Below are positions 9,341-17,921 of a stretch of DNA of 64,000 nucleotides, one piece after another (within the stretch, counting starts at the first letter, position 1; the number at the start of each line of letters is the position of its first letter). Under the pieces are notes generated by a model. It was not told the DNA's origin, searched no databases, and worked only from the letters and a program-made list of their open reading frames with translations. The DNA comes from Loktanella sp. SALINAS62 (GTDB lineage Bacteria > Pseudomonadota > Alphaproteobacteria > Rhodobacterales > Rhodobacteraceae). Both the position numbers and the translations under genes were made by a program. The stretch lies in NCBI RefSeq assembly GCF_018263905.1, contig NZ_JAAFZU010000012.1:62001-126000 (forward strand). The letters are read 5' to 3'.

Positions 9341-9377
9341 CCTTGCTTGCCATCCCGGTCGTGGGTGGCAAGCAAGG
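9341..9377 (+). promoter_or_regulatory. Perfect 12-bp hairpin covering the motB ribosome binding site
   Basis: CCTTGCTTGCCA (9341-9352) is the exact complement of TGGCAAGCAAGG (9366-9377), with a 13-base loop that can pair by up to three more bases. The AAGGA that serves as motB Shine-Dalgarno (9374-9378) is in the 3' arm, six bases before the ATG. Formed in RNA, the stem would hide the ribosome binding site. It could also act as a terminator-like stem after the FkbM gene, but no T-run follows. Confidence 0.6.
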
Positions 9378-9384
9378 ATGTGAC

Positions 9385-10185
9385 ATGACCGAAGGCAGCA
9401 ACAGGCCAATCATCATCAAACGTAAGAAGGTGATCGCGGGTGGTGGGCACCACGGGGGCGCGTGGAAAGTCGCCTACGCCGATTTTGTCACGGCGATGAT
9501 GGCGTTTTTCATGCTGATGTGGCTGCTGAATGCCACGACAGAACAACAGCGCGCTGGAATCGCTGATTATTTTTCCCCGACGATCCCGTTCAGCCAGTTA
9601 TCGGGGGGCGGTGAGGGCACGCTGTCGGGCGATTCCCTGCAAACGCTGGATACATTGCTGGCGATGGGCACCGGCGGTATCGCAGAACTGGAGGCCGGTC
9701 AGGCCGCTGGCATCGCCGCAGCAGCAGATATGCAGGCGTTACGCGATCTTGAAAGTGCATTGCTGGGGCTGGGCGGCGAGTCGATGGAGTTGGAAAACGC
9801 GATGCGCCAGCTTGTGACGCGCATGACCGACGAAGGGCTGGTCATCGAACTGTTCGATCTTCCCGATGCGCCGCTGTTCGTGGATCTGACCGCACGACCG
9901 CAACCTGTTACCGTGGAATTGATTACACTGATCAGCCGCGTGATCCGGTTGGTCAGTAACGATATTGCAGTTGTCGGCCATGTCGCGGCGGAACAGGGAC
10001 AAAGCCCGTGGGATCTGTCGATGGATCGGGCGGGTCAGACGCGCGCGATGTTGCAGGTGACAGGCACGACGCCCGAACGGATCGTGCGGACCACCGGCAC
10101 GGCGGATCGCAAGCCGATCGTGTCCCCCGACGATGCAATTCGCAACAACCGGGTCCAGATCATCTTGTTGCGGTCGGGTCTGTGA
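9385..10185 (+). CDS. motB: Flagellar stator protein MotB
   Basis: A 266-residue inner-membrane stator subunit. A basic cytoplasmic N-terminus precedes one membrane helix that begins AYADFVTAMMAFF, where Asp33 corresponds to the proton-carrying Asp32 of E. coli MotB. After a plug/linker region, the last 120 residues form an OmpA-like peptidoglycan-binding domain ending RNNRVQIILL. MotB anchors stators to the wall and forms the ion channel with MotA, which is not in this window. The ATG at 9385 has AAGGA six bases upstream, though inside a hairpin. flgE follows after 77 bases. Confidence 0.92.
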   Translation: MTEGSNRPIIIKRKKVIAGGGHHGGAWKVAYADFVTAMMAFFMLMWLLNATTEQQRAGIADYFSPTIPFSQLSGGGEGTLSGDSLQTLDTLLAMGTGGIAELEAGQAAGIAAAADMQALRDLESALLGLGGESMELENAMRQLVTRMTDEGLVIELFDLPDAPLFVDLTARPQPVTVELITLISRVIRLVSNDIAVVGHVAAEQGQSPWDLSMDRAGQTRAMLQVTGTTPERIVRTTGTADRKPIVSPDDAIRNNRVQIILLRSGL

Positions 10186-10262
10186 TTGCGCGTTAGGCCG
10201 CCGTTAAGCTGACCGCGCTAGGCAAGTGCAACACGACGTCCCGTATAGAAAGGCGCACGCCC

Positions 10263-11576
10263 ATGACGATATCTTCTTCGCTGAATGCCGGTGTTCTTGG
10301 ACTGTCAGCAAATGCGACCCGGCTGGCGACGATTTCCGACAATATCGCAAATTCGCAGACCTACGGCTATAAACGAATAGAAGCGGATTTTCATTCCATG
10401 GTCATTGGCGACCGGGCTGGGGGATATACCGCCGGGGGTGTGCGGGCGACCACGACGCGATTGATCGACCAGCGTGGGTCCGTGATTGCGACCGCAAATG
10501 CCACCGATATCGCGGTGCGTGGACGCGGCATGTTCCCTGTCACGACCGAAGTGTCGCTGGATAATCCCGGTGGGAATAATCCGATGATGCTTCAGACCAC
10601 CGGATCTTTCCGTGTTGATGATCAGGGATATCTGAAAAGCAACTCTGGCCTGGTTTTGATGGGCTGGCAAGCCAACCCCGACGGGACGATCCCCGCTTAT
10701 CCCCGCGATTCGCCAAACGGACTGACACCGGTTCAGATCAATACCAACCAGTATCCGGGCGAACCGACGACGGAAATGCGTTTGTTCGCCAATTTGCCCG
10801 CCACGGAAACAGAAGCCGGGGCAAACGGGAACATCCAGCCGGTGTTGATCGAATATTTCGACAACCTTGGCAAACCGGAAACGCTGTCGGTTGTCTTTAC
10901 GCCAACCGTGCCGGGTGTCGGCGCATCGAATGAATGGACGATGACGATCAGCGACAGTGCCAGTGATGATGCGGTGGTCGGTGAATACCGCCTGACGTTC
11001 GATGATACGCGCGGATCAGGCGGCACATTGCTGGACGTGCAGACGATCAGCGGTGATGCCTATGACCCCGCGACGGGCCGCATGGGGTTCGATGTGGCCG
11101 GTGGTCCGATCAGTTTTGAGATTGGACCATACGGCAGCACGCAGGGCATGACGCAGCTGTCCGACAGCTTTGCGCAGGTCACGGTGAACAAGAACGGATC
11201 CCAAGTCGGTGCACTGACCGGTATCGACATTGATCCCAACGGCTATGTCCGGGCGTCTTTCGATAATGGCATAAACAGGGTTCTGTATCAGATTCCGCTG
11301 GCTGATGTGCCGAATGTGAACGGGCTGCAGGCACTGGACCAGCAAGCATACCGTGTGACGCCTGAATCAGGGGCGTTCTTCTTCTGGAATGCGGGTGACG
11401 GGCCGACCGGGGATGTCGTGAATTTCGCACGCGAAGAATCGACTGTCGATATCGCCGGTGAACTGACCGAACTGATCCAGACCCAACGCGCCTATTCTTC
11501 CAATGCCAAGGTGATCCAGACCGTCGCGTTATCTTTTGCAGAAGACACCGCCTTGCCGGTGGAAATCATTTCCTGA
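10263..11576 (+). CDS. flgE: Flagellar hook protein with altered C-terminus
   Basis: The 437-residue product is a hook protein: MTISSSLNAGVLGLSANATR and the DNIANSQTYGYKR rod-domain motif at the start, and ELTELIQTQRAYSSNAKVIQ near the C-terminus. FlgE normally ends soon after this with a short helix of the TVDEML type. Here the reading changes after IQTV to a 16-residue tail that is the antisense of a flagellin gene. The last D0 helix is therefore missing and hook assembly is doubtful. The gene follows motB, as in related genomes, but flgK and flgL do not follow. Confidence 0.9.
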   Translation: MTISSSLNAGVLGLSANATRLATISDNIANSQTYGYKRIEADFHSMVIGDRAGGYTAGGVRATTTRLIDQRGSVIATANATDIAVRGRGMFPVTTEVSLDNPGGNNPMMLQTTGSFRVDDQGYLKSNSGLVLMGWQANPDGTIPAYPRDSPNGLTPVQINTNQYPGEPTTEMRLFANLPATETEAGANGNIQPVLIEYFDNLGKPETLSVVFTPTVPGVGASNEWTMTISDSASDDAVVGEYRLTFDDTRGSGGTLLDVQTISGDAYDPATGRMGFDVAGGPISFEIGPYGSTQGMTQLSDSFAQVTVNKNGSQVGALTGIDIDPNGYVRASFDNGINRVLYQIPLADVPNVNGLQALDQQAYRVTPESGAFFFWNAGDGPTGDVVNFAREESTVDIAGELTELIQTQRAYSSNAKVIQTVALSFAEDTALPVEIIS

Positions 11577-11656
11577 GTTTTGCCCAGGCTGTTGTTGATG
11601 GATTTCAATGTTTGCAGCGCAACCATCGCGCCGTTATTGGTCAGAATGCTAGACAT
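11492..11656 (-). pseudogene. fliC: Flagellin 5' fragment, fused tail to tail with flgE
   Basis: The minus strand from an ATG at 11656 encodes MSSILTNNGAMVALQTLKSI and then ISTGKAVSSAKDNATVW, the invariant N-terminal D0 helix of Roseobacter flagellins. After Trp47 the flagellin sequence stops abruptly; seven residues derived from the antisense of flgE follow, then TAG. Total 54 residues instead of several hundred. AAAAGGA at 11664-11670 is a good ribosome binding site. The break coincides with the point where flgE loses its own homology. A junction created by inversion or a chimeric assembly explains both. Confidence 0.85.
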
Positions 11657-11673
11657 GATATGGTCCTTTTAGT

Positions 11674-11688
11674 GACGGCTTTGCCGTC
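11674..11688 (-). promoter_or_regulatory. Leader hairpin in front of the flagellin start
   Basis: GACGGC-TTT-GCCGTC (plus strand) forms a six-base-pair stem in the presumed flagellin leader, ending three bases upstream of the AAAAGGA ribosome binding site. In alphaproteobacteria such as Caulobacter, FlbT acts on the 5' leader of flagellin mRNA, so a structured leader here is plausible. The role is inferred from position alone. Without an intact fliC downstream it is now probably useless. The remaining bases up to 11849 hold no gene that I can see and presumably include the flagellin promoter. Confidence 0.45.
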
Positions 11689-11849
11689 CTCTGGTAAGAG
11701 TGAGCCCCGTTTCAAGGCGGTGTAGTGTCATTCTGACGAGAGCCACATTGGCCGTTCATTCTGAACTGTCTCTAGATGGCAGAGAAAACCTGTAGGTTGC
11801 GTTAACAGGAGGCAGTCATTTCAAGGCGATTTCAAGATGCTTTGCCACA

Positions 11850-12191
11850 TTAGGCCCGACGTTCCAGACTGGGATCTGGGGTGCGAATATTCGATTTCTT
11901 GCCAGCCGATGAATAGTAGCTCAAATTCGATTTGACGGATCGCATTTCTGCCAGCCGCGCGTTCGCCGCCCCGATACCGTCACAGGCGGATTTGAGTAAA
12001 CGTTCGTTTCGGCCCATGACAGAAAGGATCAGTGACAAGCGGTCAGGCGCACTGCCGGATGTCACCAATCGATCGACAAGCGCGATTTTTTGTTGCGTCA
12101 GATCCTGTAACCTATCGATTTGACCTGCACGCAGGGCGCCGCGTTCCTGTTCAAGAATGGATAATAGATCTGTGGCGGTTTGTTCAGTCAT
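11850..12191 (-). CDS. FlgN-like flagellar chaperone candidate
   Basis: A 113-residue, strongly helical protein (LLSILEQERGALRAGQIDRL; LQDLTQQKIALVDRLV) with heptad-like spacing, typical in size and character of FlgN-type export chaperones for hook-associated proteins. Similarity is too weak by eye for a firm name. Its start overlaps the stop of the flgJ-like gene by eight bases, and it lies upstream of the flagellin fragment on the same strand, so flgJ-flgN-fliC was probably one transcription unit or a close series. Context carries most of the assignment. Confidence 0.65.
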   Translation of the reverse strand: MTEQTATDLLSILEQERGALRAGQIDRLQDLTQQKIALVDRLVTSGSAPDRLSLILSVMGRNERLLKSACDGIGAANARLAEMRSVKSNLSYYSSAGKKSNIRTPDPSLERRA

Positions 12192-12477
12192 TGGCGCGGG
12201 CTTTCATTGCGTTGAACAATGATTCGGCTATTCCAACTCCGCCAGCGTTCGCCATGTTTTCGGCCTGCGCATCACGCATGAAAGATGAAAACTGGTCGGA
12301 CCCGGGACCGGACCCAAAGGGGCCGGAAACTTCGCCGAAGTTCATGGATTTCAGCATTTCGGACAGGAACGTCGCTTCAAGTTTGCGGGCCGCTTTCAAC
12401 AGGTCCGCGTCGGGCGAGGGGATCGGCACGGCCACCAATCCGCGTGATGGGACGGGGGGAACTGGAATCTGTATCAT
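12184..12477 (-). CDS. flgJ: Rod-binding protein, FlgJ N-terminal domain only
   Basis: A 97-residue protein carrying only the rod-binding domain: LLKAARKLEATFLSEMLKSM at residues 26-45, followed by a GPGSDQFSSFMRDAQAENMA helix typical of FlgJ. The peptidoglycan hydrolase domain of enterobacterial FlgJ is absent, which is normal in alphaproteobacteria. It helps rod assembly in the periplasm. The gene is divergent from fliK, with about 100 bases between them that must hold both promoters, and it overlaps the FlgN-like gene by eight bases. Confidence 0.8.
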   Translation of the reverse strand: MIQIPVPPVPSRGLVAVPIPSPDADLLKAARKLEATFLSEMLKSMNFGEVSGPFGSGPGSDQFSSFMRDAQAENMANAGGVGIAESLFNAMKARAND

Positions 12478-12581
12478 CGGGCGGCCTCTTGTCTGTTGCC
12501 CGTCTAATAAATGTCATGGCGGTAAAACTTTTGCTAACTTTCGTCGTCCATTTTCAGCGGAAAGCCAGACAGGACAACGTG

Positions 12582-13955
12582 ATGCAGATTGCAGCGGCAC
12601 AGATGACGCAGGTTACAGGGTTGCCTAGCCGCCAAACAGGCTGTGGAAATCCTGCACGGACGCTGATTGATGTGCCCTTTGCGCAGATTTTGACCGAATT
12701 ATCGATGTCGGAGCCGATTGAACATCCGATGCCGATGGATGCTGTTCCGGGCGATGATGACAAGGGCTTGGTCGACCCTGAATCGGTGGCCGGTTTGGAT
12801 GTTGTCGATGCCGATGAACAGCAATTGGCTGTGGCGGGAATGTTTGCAATTGAAAAGGCGCCAGTGAATGCTCTGGTCCCGCACAGCATTCCGCAGACAG
12901 GTCGTGTCCCAACGACATTGGTATCAATGACGGATACTGAACTAAGCGACGTGCCGATTGATGAGACGGTGTTTCGGCAGATCACTGACCGACCAAAGGG
13001 GAATGCAGCGGCAGTTACGCCTTCTGCGATTCTGACGGAAACGGGACAGCTGATTCCGCCGCGACTGCAGGACATGACATTGTCGCAAAAAGATTTGGGG
13101 CAGGTGTTTGATGGTCACGCCCCGGTAAAAGGGGCGCAGGATAATGCGCCCATGACCACATTGCCCATGCCTGCGCCCCTGTCTGCCCAGACCGTGACAG
13201 GCATACCGCTTTCTGTCGCGCCGCGTATTCCGGTGCCCGATAACCGTTTACCGTATGAAACACATGGCAATCGTGAACGATTTTGGGGCCAGCCGCCGGA
13301 CGTCACGAAAATAGGGTCAAGGATAGATCCCCAAACGTCTGGGGCGGTCCCAGCGCATTCCGCATTAGCGATGTCGATGATCGCGGCACCAGCCCTGGCA
13401 GACGGGATCGTTGCGCTGCCTTCTGCGGAAAATGCGGCGCCGATACGCGTTGATGCGGGGGCGTCTTTGCCGATCGGCGATCCACAGACGCTGCCCATTG
13501 GCACATACGACACCGATCTGACGCAGCGGACCGAACGTGCGTCACTGACCGCAGATGCAATTGCCCGGCAAATTGCAGTGACAGTGCGGCAGACGAGCGA
13601 TCAGACGATGGAACTGATACTTAGCCCTGCCGAACTTGGCCGCGTTCGCATGACGCTGACGCCGCAAGATCAGGGGTTGGCTGTGGTTTTGATGATTGAC
13701 CGACCCGAAACCGCAGAATTGATGCGGCGCCATGCCGATATGCTGGAACATGAACTGCGCTCGCTGGGATACGCCGCGGTCACCCTCAGCTTTGGGGGGG
13801 GCGCATCGGCGGGGGATGATACCGCGGGCAGTCGTCATTCTGTCCCCGATGATGAAATGCGGGCTTCTGAAATGACACTTCAGCAAACGGATCAGGAGCC
13901 CGGACCGCAGCTTGATCGCACCGCGCTGCATGGCGGTCTTGATCTTCGACTTTAA
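12582..13955 (+). CDS. fliK: Flagellar hook-length control protein
   Basis: A 457-residue protein with a long, low-complexity N-terminal region and a conserved C-terminal Flg_hook domain around residues 325-415: the segment MELILSPAELGRVRMTLTPQ is the domain signature. FliK measures hook length during export and switches the secretion apparatus to filament proteins. I choose the ATG at 12582; the frame stays open much further upstream, but that part overlaps the divergent flgJ-like gene and shows no family likeness. It precedes flgD by ten bases. Confidence 0.82.
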   Translation: MQIAAAQMTQVTGLPSRQTGCGNPARTLIDVPFAQILTELSMSEPIEHPMPMDAVPGDDDKGLVDPESVAGLDVVDADEQQLAVAGMFAIEKAPVNALVPHSIPQTGRVPTTLVSMTDTELSDVPIDETVFRQITDRPKGNAAAVTPSAILTETGQLIPPRLQDMTLSQKDLGQVFDGHAPVKGAQDNAPMTTLPMPAPLSAQTVTGIPLSVAPRIPVPDNRLPYETHGNRERFWGQPPDVTKIGSRIDPQTSGAVPAHSALAMSMIAAPALADGIVALPSAENAAPIRVDAGASLPIGDPQTLPIGTYDTDLTQRTERASLTADAIARQIAVTVRQTSDQTMELILSPAELGRVRMTLTPQDQGLAVVLMIDRPETAELMRRHADMLEHELRSLGYAAVTLSFGGGASAGDDTAGSRHSVPDDEMRASEMTLQQTDQEPGPQLDRTALHGGLDLRL

Positions 13956-13965
13956 AGGATACGCA

Positions 13966-14646
13966 ATGGATATGACCCAAATTCAACAGCCACCGGCCAC
14001 CGGCGTCCCTGCGTCTGCGGTGACGGCGGCAACCTCAAATGGGATCGGTGCAGATTTCGAAAGGTTTCTGAAAATGCTCACTGTGCAGATGCAAAATCAG
14101 GACCCGCTCGATCCAATTGATTCCGCTGATTACGCGACGCAGCTTGCCACCTTTTCCGGTGTTGAACAGCAGGTGCAGACCAATGACCTGTTGCGGATCA
14201 TGACAGGCCAGATGGCAGCCGGGGGGTTATCGCAACTTGCCGGATGGGTTGGCATGGAAGCCCGGACCGAAGGTGCCGTTCAGTTCGACGGGACGCCCGT
14301 GACGCTGGTGCCAAACATCCACCGCAGTGCCGACGATGCGCGTCTGGTGGTCCGCGACGTCGCTGGGACAGAGGTGCAGCGCATCCACATTCCAACGGAT
14401 AATGCCGAATTGACATGGGCGGGCGTGACGACTGACGGTGCGCCGCTTCCCGTCGGGCGCTATAGTTTCGAAACGGTCAGCATCGCCGGAGGAGAAGTCC
14501 TGTCCCAAGACCCCATAAGCGTTTACGGCAAAGTCGCCGAGGTCCGGTTGGAAGAAGGACAAAACATGGTCGTTTTAACCACCGGTCAAAAAATCCCGGC
14601 AGCGGAAGTCACGGCCGTGCGTGACCCTGCGCTGCGACGCGATTAA
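13966..14646 (+). CDS. flgD: Flagellar hook assembly (capping) protein
   Basis: A 226-residue scaffold for hook polymerisation. The N-terminal block FERFLKMLTVQMQNQDPLDP (residues 26-45) followed by SADYATQLATFSGVEQQ is the hallmark of FlgD; the rest is its Ig/Tudor-like region. AAAGGA stands seven bases before the ATG at 13966. It follows fliK closely, the usual fliK-flgD pair. The stop codon overlaps that of ubiB by three bases in a tail-to-tail arrangement, so the flagellar block ends exactly where housekeeping genes start. Confidence 0.9.
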   Translation: MDMTQIQQPPATGVPASAVTAATSNGIGADFERFLKMLTVQMQNQDPLDPIDSADYATQLATFSGVEQQVQTNDLLRIMTGQMAAGGLSQLAGWVGMEARTEGAVQFDGTPVTLVPNIHRSADDARLVVRDVAGTEVQRIHIPTDNAELTWAGVTTDGAPLPVGRYSFETVSIAGGEVLSQDPISVYGKVAEVRLEEGQNMVVLTTGQKIPAAEVTAVRDPALRRD

Positions 14647-16172
14647 AAGAAGGATTCCAGCGCCCAAAGACAGCCGACGATGGATGCGCCAAGTGCGGCC
14701 CAAGATATGCGCGCAATCCGGCGCTGGGGTTTGGGCGGCGGTGGCGGGTTATTAAGACGGATCAGCGCTTCTTCGGCCAGACGTGGCAATTGCGGACCAA
14801 ATCGCGCCAGCACGATGGCCGTCCGCCGCAAGTCGTTCAGCAAGGCGCGGGGGCCGATGCTTGTCCGAACATAGTCAGTGACAACCGGTTTCGCCGATTG
14901 CCAGATGTTCATGTTGGGATCCAGCGTGCGCGCCACGCCTTCGACGACGACCATCGTGCGTTGCAGCAGGATCAGTTCGGTGCGCGTTTCCATGCCGAAA
15001 CGTTCCGTGACTTCGAACAAATAAGACAACAGTCGGGCCATGGAAATTCGGCTGGCGTCCATGCCAAAGATCGGTTCACCCACGGCGCGCAAGGCGCGGG
15101 CGAATTCGTCAACGTCCTTGTCGGCTGGCACATAGCCCGCTTCAAAGTGGACTTCGGCGACACGCTGATAATCCTGCCGAATGAAACCAAACAGAATTTC
15201 TGCGTAAACCCGGCGGGTGTAACTGTCGATCCGGCCCATGATCCCGAAATCATATGCGACAATCGCGCCGTCTGCTGCGATCTTCAGGTTGCCCTGATGC
15301 ATGTCACCATGAAAATATCCGTCGCGCAGCGCGTGGTTCAGGAACAGGGTCAGCACCCGGTCGGCCAAGGCACGTCGGTCATGACCGGCTGCATCCAGCG
15401 CCTCGACGTCACCTGCGCCGACGCCTTCGACCCAATCCAGCGTCATCACGCGGCGACCCGATAGATTCCAGTTGATCCGGGGCACCCGAAAACCGGGATC
15501 ATTTTCGGTATTGGCAGCGAATTCCGCTGCGGCGGAACTTTCAAGCCGCAGGTCCAGCTCTCCCATCACCACGCCTTCGAAATGGGTGATGACGTCCATC
15601 GGACGCAAGCGCCGGGACGAGGGTGACAACACTTCGATCACACGGGCTGCGAAATAGAACGCGTCGATATCGCGGCGAAACGCCCGTTCGATGCCGGGCC
15701 GCAGGATCTTGACCGCCACGTCCTCGCCGGTTTCGATCAGCCGTGCCTTGTGCACCTGTGCCAGCGATGCCGCGGCGACAGGTTCGGAAAAGGACGAAAA
15801 GACCTCTTCGACTTCAACGCCCAGTTCGCGGCGGACTTCGTCACGGGCTTGTTGAAGCGGGAATGGCGCAAGCTTGTCCTGCAGGACGCGCAATTGCAGC
15901 GCCAATTCGTCCCCGACGACATCGGGGCGGGTGGACAAAACCTGTCCGAATTTGATGTAGGCGGGACCAAGGGCTGTCAGGGCGCGGGTGGCGGGCGGCA
16001 TCGTCGTGTCGCCCTTGTAGCCCAGCCATTTGAATGGCCAGACCACGCCCCGCACCACGGCGCGCAGCAATGGCCCGGTTTCAAAGGCATCCATCACCAC
16101 GGTCATGGCCCCGGTGCGTTCCAATGTGGCGCCCGTCCGGATCAGGCGGATGATGTTATGGGGCCCGCGCAC
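14643..16172 (-). CDS. ubiB: Ubiquinone biosynthesis regulatory kinase-like protein UbiB
   Basis: A 509-residue ABC1/ADCK-family protein. The KxGQ motif is at YIKFGQVLSTRPD (near residue 73), the Ala-rich nucleotide loop at AAASLAQVHKA, the conserved lysine in VAVKILRP, and HGDMHQGNL and YDFGIMG in the catalytic core. The C-terminus ends with a membrane segment. UbiB is required for ubiquinone synthesis in aerobes, probably by extracting or presenting lipid intermediates with ATPase activity. It starts three bases downstream of the ubiE stop, so both are likely co-transcribed. Confidence 0.93.
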   Translation of the reverse strand: MRGPHNIIRLIRTGATLERTGAMTVVMDAFETGPLLRAVVRGVVWPFKWLGYKGDTTMPPATRALTALGPAYIKFGQVLSTRPDVVGDELALQLRVLQDKLAPFPLQQARDEVRRELGVEVEEVFSSFSEPVAAASLAQVHKARLIETGEDVAVKILRPGIERAFRRDIDAFYFAARVIEVLSPSSRRLRPMDVITHFEGVVMGELDLRLESSAAAEFAANTENDPGFRVPRINWNLSGRRVMTLDWVEGVGAGDVEALDAAGHDRRALADRVLTLFLNHALRDGYFHGDMHQGNLKIAADGAIVAYDFGIMGRIDSYTRRVYAEILFGFIRQDYQRVAEVHFEAGYVPADKDVDEFARALRAVGEPIFGMDASRISMARLLSYLFEVTERFGMETRTELILLQRTMVVVEGVARTLDPNMNIWQSAKPVVTDYVRTSIGPRALLNDLRRTAIVLARFGPQLPRLAEEALIRLNNPPPPPKPQRRIARISWAALGASIVGCLWALESFF

Positions 16173-16175
16173 CGT

Positions 16176-16925
16176 TTACAGTTTCCAGCCGGAATGCAGC
16201 GCCGCGACGCCCATCGTCATGTTGCGGTATTTCGCATTGTCGAACCCCGCTTGCCGCACCATGCCAAGGAACGTGTCCTGATCGGGAAAATTGCGGATCG
16301 ATTCGACCAAATATTGATAACTGTCGCGGTCGTTCGCAATCATCTGGCCCATGCGTGGGATCACGTTGAAACTGTAGGCATCATAGGCCTTTTGCATCAG
16401 CGGGTTCGGCAACTGACTGAATTCCAGCACCATCAGGCGGCCACCGGGTTTAAGCACGCGGAACGCTTCGTTCAACGCCTCTTGGGGGCGGGTGACGTTC
16501 CGGATGCCAAAGCTGATCGTATAGACGTCAAATGTCGAATCCGCGAACGGCAGGGCCATCGCATCGCCGACGACCCAATCTAGCTGACCGGCCATCTGTT
16601 CGGCCTCTGCGCGCTGGCGTCCGGCGATCAGCATGGGTTCCGTGAGGTCCAGCACGGTGGCATGGCCGTCCCCCGCGCGGCGCAGAAACCGGAACGCGAT
16701 ATCACCCGTGCCGCCTGCGACATCCAGCAGCCGTTGACCGGGACGCGGGGCCAGCCAATCCATCATCGCGTCTTTCCACAGGCGATGCACACCGCCCGAC
16801 ATGACGTCGTTCATGATATCATAGCGGGATGCGACCGACGAAAACACGCCTTGGACGCGGCCGGCCTTTTGATCTTCGTCGACCGTTTCAAAGCCGAAGT
16901 GCGTCGTTCTGGGTCCGTCGGTCAT
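16176..16925 (-). CDS. ubiE: Ubiquinone/menaquinone C-methyltransferase
   Basis: UbiE methylates the quinone ring carbon in ubiquinone synthesis, using SAM. The 249-residue protein has SAM motif I at [24 protein letters not shown] and [17 protein letters not shown], all diagnostic for the UbiE/COQ5 family. I chose the ATG at 16925, which has AAGGA 11 bases upstream; the frame continues ten codons to a TTG that is less likely. It is divergent from mutM across an 83-base gap that must carry promoters for both, and is followed directly by ubiB. Confidence 0.94.
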   Translation of the reverse strand: MTDGPRTTHFGFETVDEDQKAGRVQGVFSSVASRYDIMNDVMSGGVHRLWKDAMMDWLAPRPGQRLLDVAGGTGDIAFRFLRRAGDGHATVLDLTEPMLIAGRQRAEAEQMAGQLDWVVGDAMALPFADSTFDVYTISFGIRNVTRPQEALNEAFRVLKPGGRLMVLEFSQLPNPLMQKAYDAYSFNVIPRMGQMIANDRDSYQYLVESIRNFPDQDTFLGMVRQAGFDNAKYRNMTMGVAALHSGWKL

Positions 16926-17008
16926 GGGGTTGTCGTCCTTCTCGTGTCGTCCCAAATGTAGGACGTCGTTGTTTCCCTACAACGTCATGCGTCAGTAAGG
17001 AACACTGC

Positions 17009-17860
17009 ATGCCCGAATTGCCAGAAGTCGAAACCGTCCGCACCGGCCTTGCCCCTGTGATGGAAGGTCAGAAAATCGCAAGTACGGATGTCAATCGTCC
17101 GGACCTGCGCTGGCCGTTTCCCGACCGTATGGCGGATCGGCTGACGGGGGCTATCGTGCTGGCGCTGCGGCGGCGGTCAAAATATATTCTGGCCGATATG
17201 GATACGGGTGAAACACTGCTGATCCATCTGGGAATGTCGGGCCGCATGCTGATTTCAGGCCACACCGTCGGTGATTTCCACCATGCGCATCCCGCCCCAG
17301 CAAAACACGATCATGTTGTGCTTCATCTGGGACAGGGCGCGCGCATCACATTCAACGATCCGCGCCGGTTCGGCGCGATGGACCTGATGCCAACGGCGGG
17401 TGCCGACGATCACTGGTTGATGCGCGATCTGGGACCGGAACCGTTTTCCAACGCATTCAACGAACCCTATCTGGTGGAACGGCTGAATGGGCGGAACACG
17501 CCGATCAAATCGGCGCTGCTGGATCAGCGAATCGTTGCCGGACTGGGCAATATTTATGTCTGCGAGGTTCTGCATCGGGCCGGAATTCATCCCGCGCGCA
17601 AGGCGGGACGCATTTCGGCAACACGTGTCGCGGGGCTGGTGCCGCTTGTCCGGCAAGTCCTGCAAGAGGCGATTGCAGCCGGTGGTTCCAGTCTGCGCGA
17701 CTACCGCCAAGCGGATGGCGCGCTTGGATATTTTCAGCATGGGTTCGCTGTTTACGACCGTGAGGGCCAGCCCTGTCAGCACGCAGGATGCCCCAGCGTC
17801 ATAGAGCGGATCGTGCAGTCGGGACGGTCGTCCTTCTTTTGTCCGACCTGTCAAAGATAG
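17009..17860 (+). CDS. mutM: Formamidopyrimidine-DNA glycosylase
   Basis: This 283-residue base-excision repair enzyme removes oxidised purines such as 8-oxoguanine. The catalytic N-terminus [10 protein letters not shown] is complete: Pro1 after Met removal is the Schiff-base nucleophile and Glu2 the acid. The helix-two-turn-helix contains [11 protein letters not shown], and the C-terminus has a four-cysteine zinc finger (CQHAGC ... FFCPTC). The ATG at 17009 is the only start giving the required MPELPE terminus. It is transcribed away from ubiE. An oxidative-damage enzyme is fitting for a phototroph but is also standard. Confidence 0.96.
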   Translation: MPELPEVETVRTGLAPVMEGQKIASTDVNRPDLRWPFPDRMADRLTGAIVLALRRRSKYILADMDTGETLLIHLGMSGRMLISGHTVGDFHHAHPAPAKHDHVVLHLGQGARITFNDPRRFGAMDLMPTAGADDHWLMRDLGPEPFSNAFNEPYLVERLNGRNTPIKSALLDQRIVAGLGNIYVCEVLHRAGIHPARKAGRISATRVAGLVPLVRQVLQEAIAAGGSSLRDYRQADGALGYFQHGFAVYDREGQPCQHAGCPSVIERIVQSGRSSFFCPTCQR

Positions 17861-17921
17861 CTTGATCGCAGCGTTCGTTTGACGCAACACAGGTGCCTGA
17901 CCAGATCAAACGGAGTGCCGT

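Noticed and set aside
12285-12581. Upstream extension of fliK
   Set aside because: The frame is open but overlaps the divergent flgJ-like gene and has no ribosome binding site or similarity.
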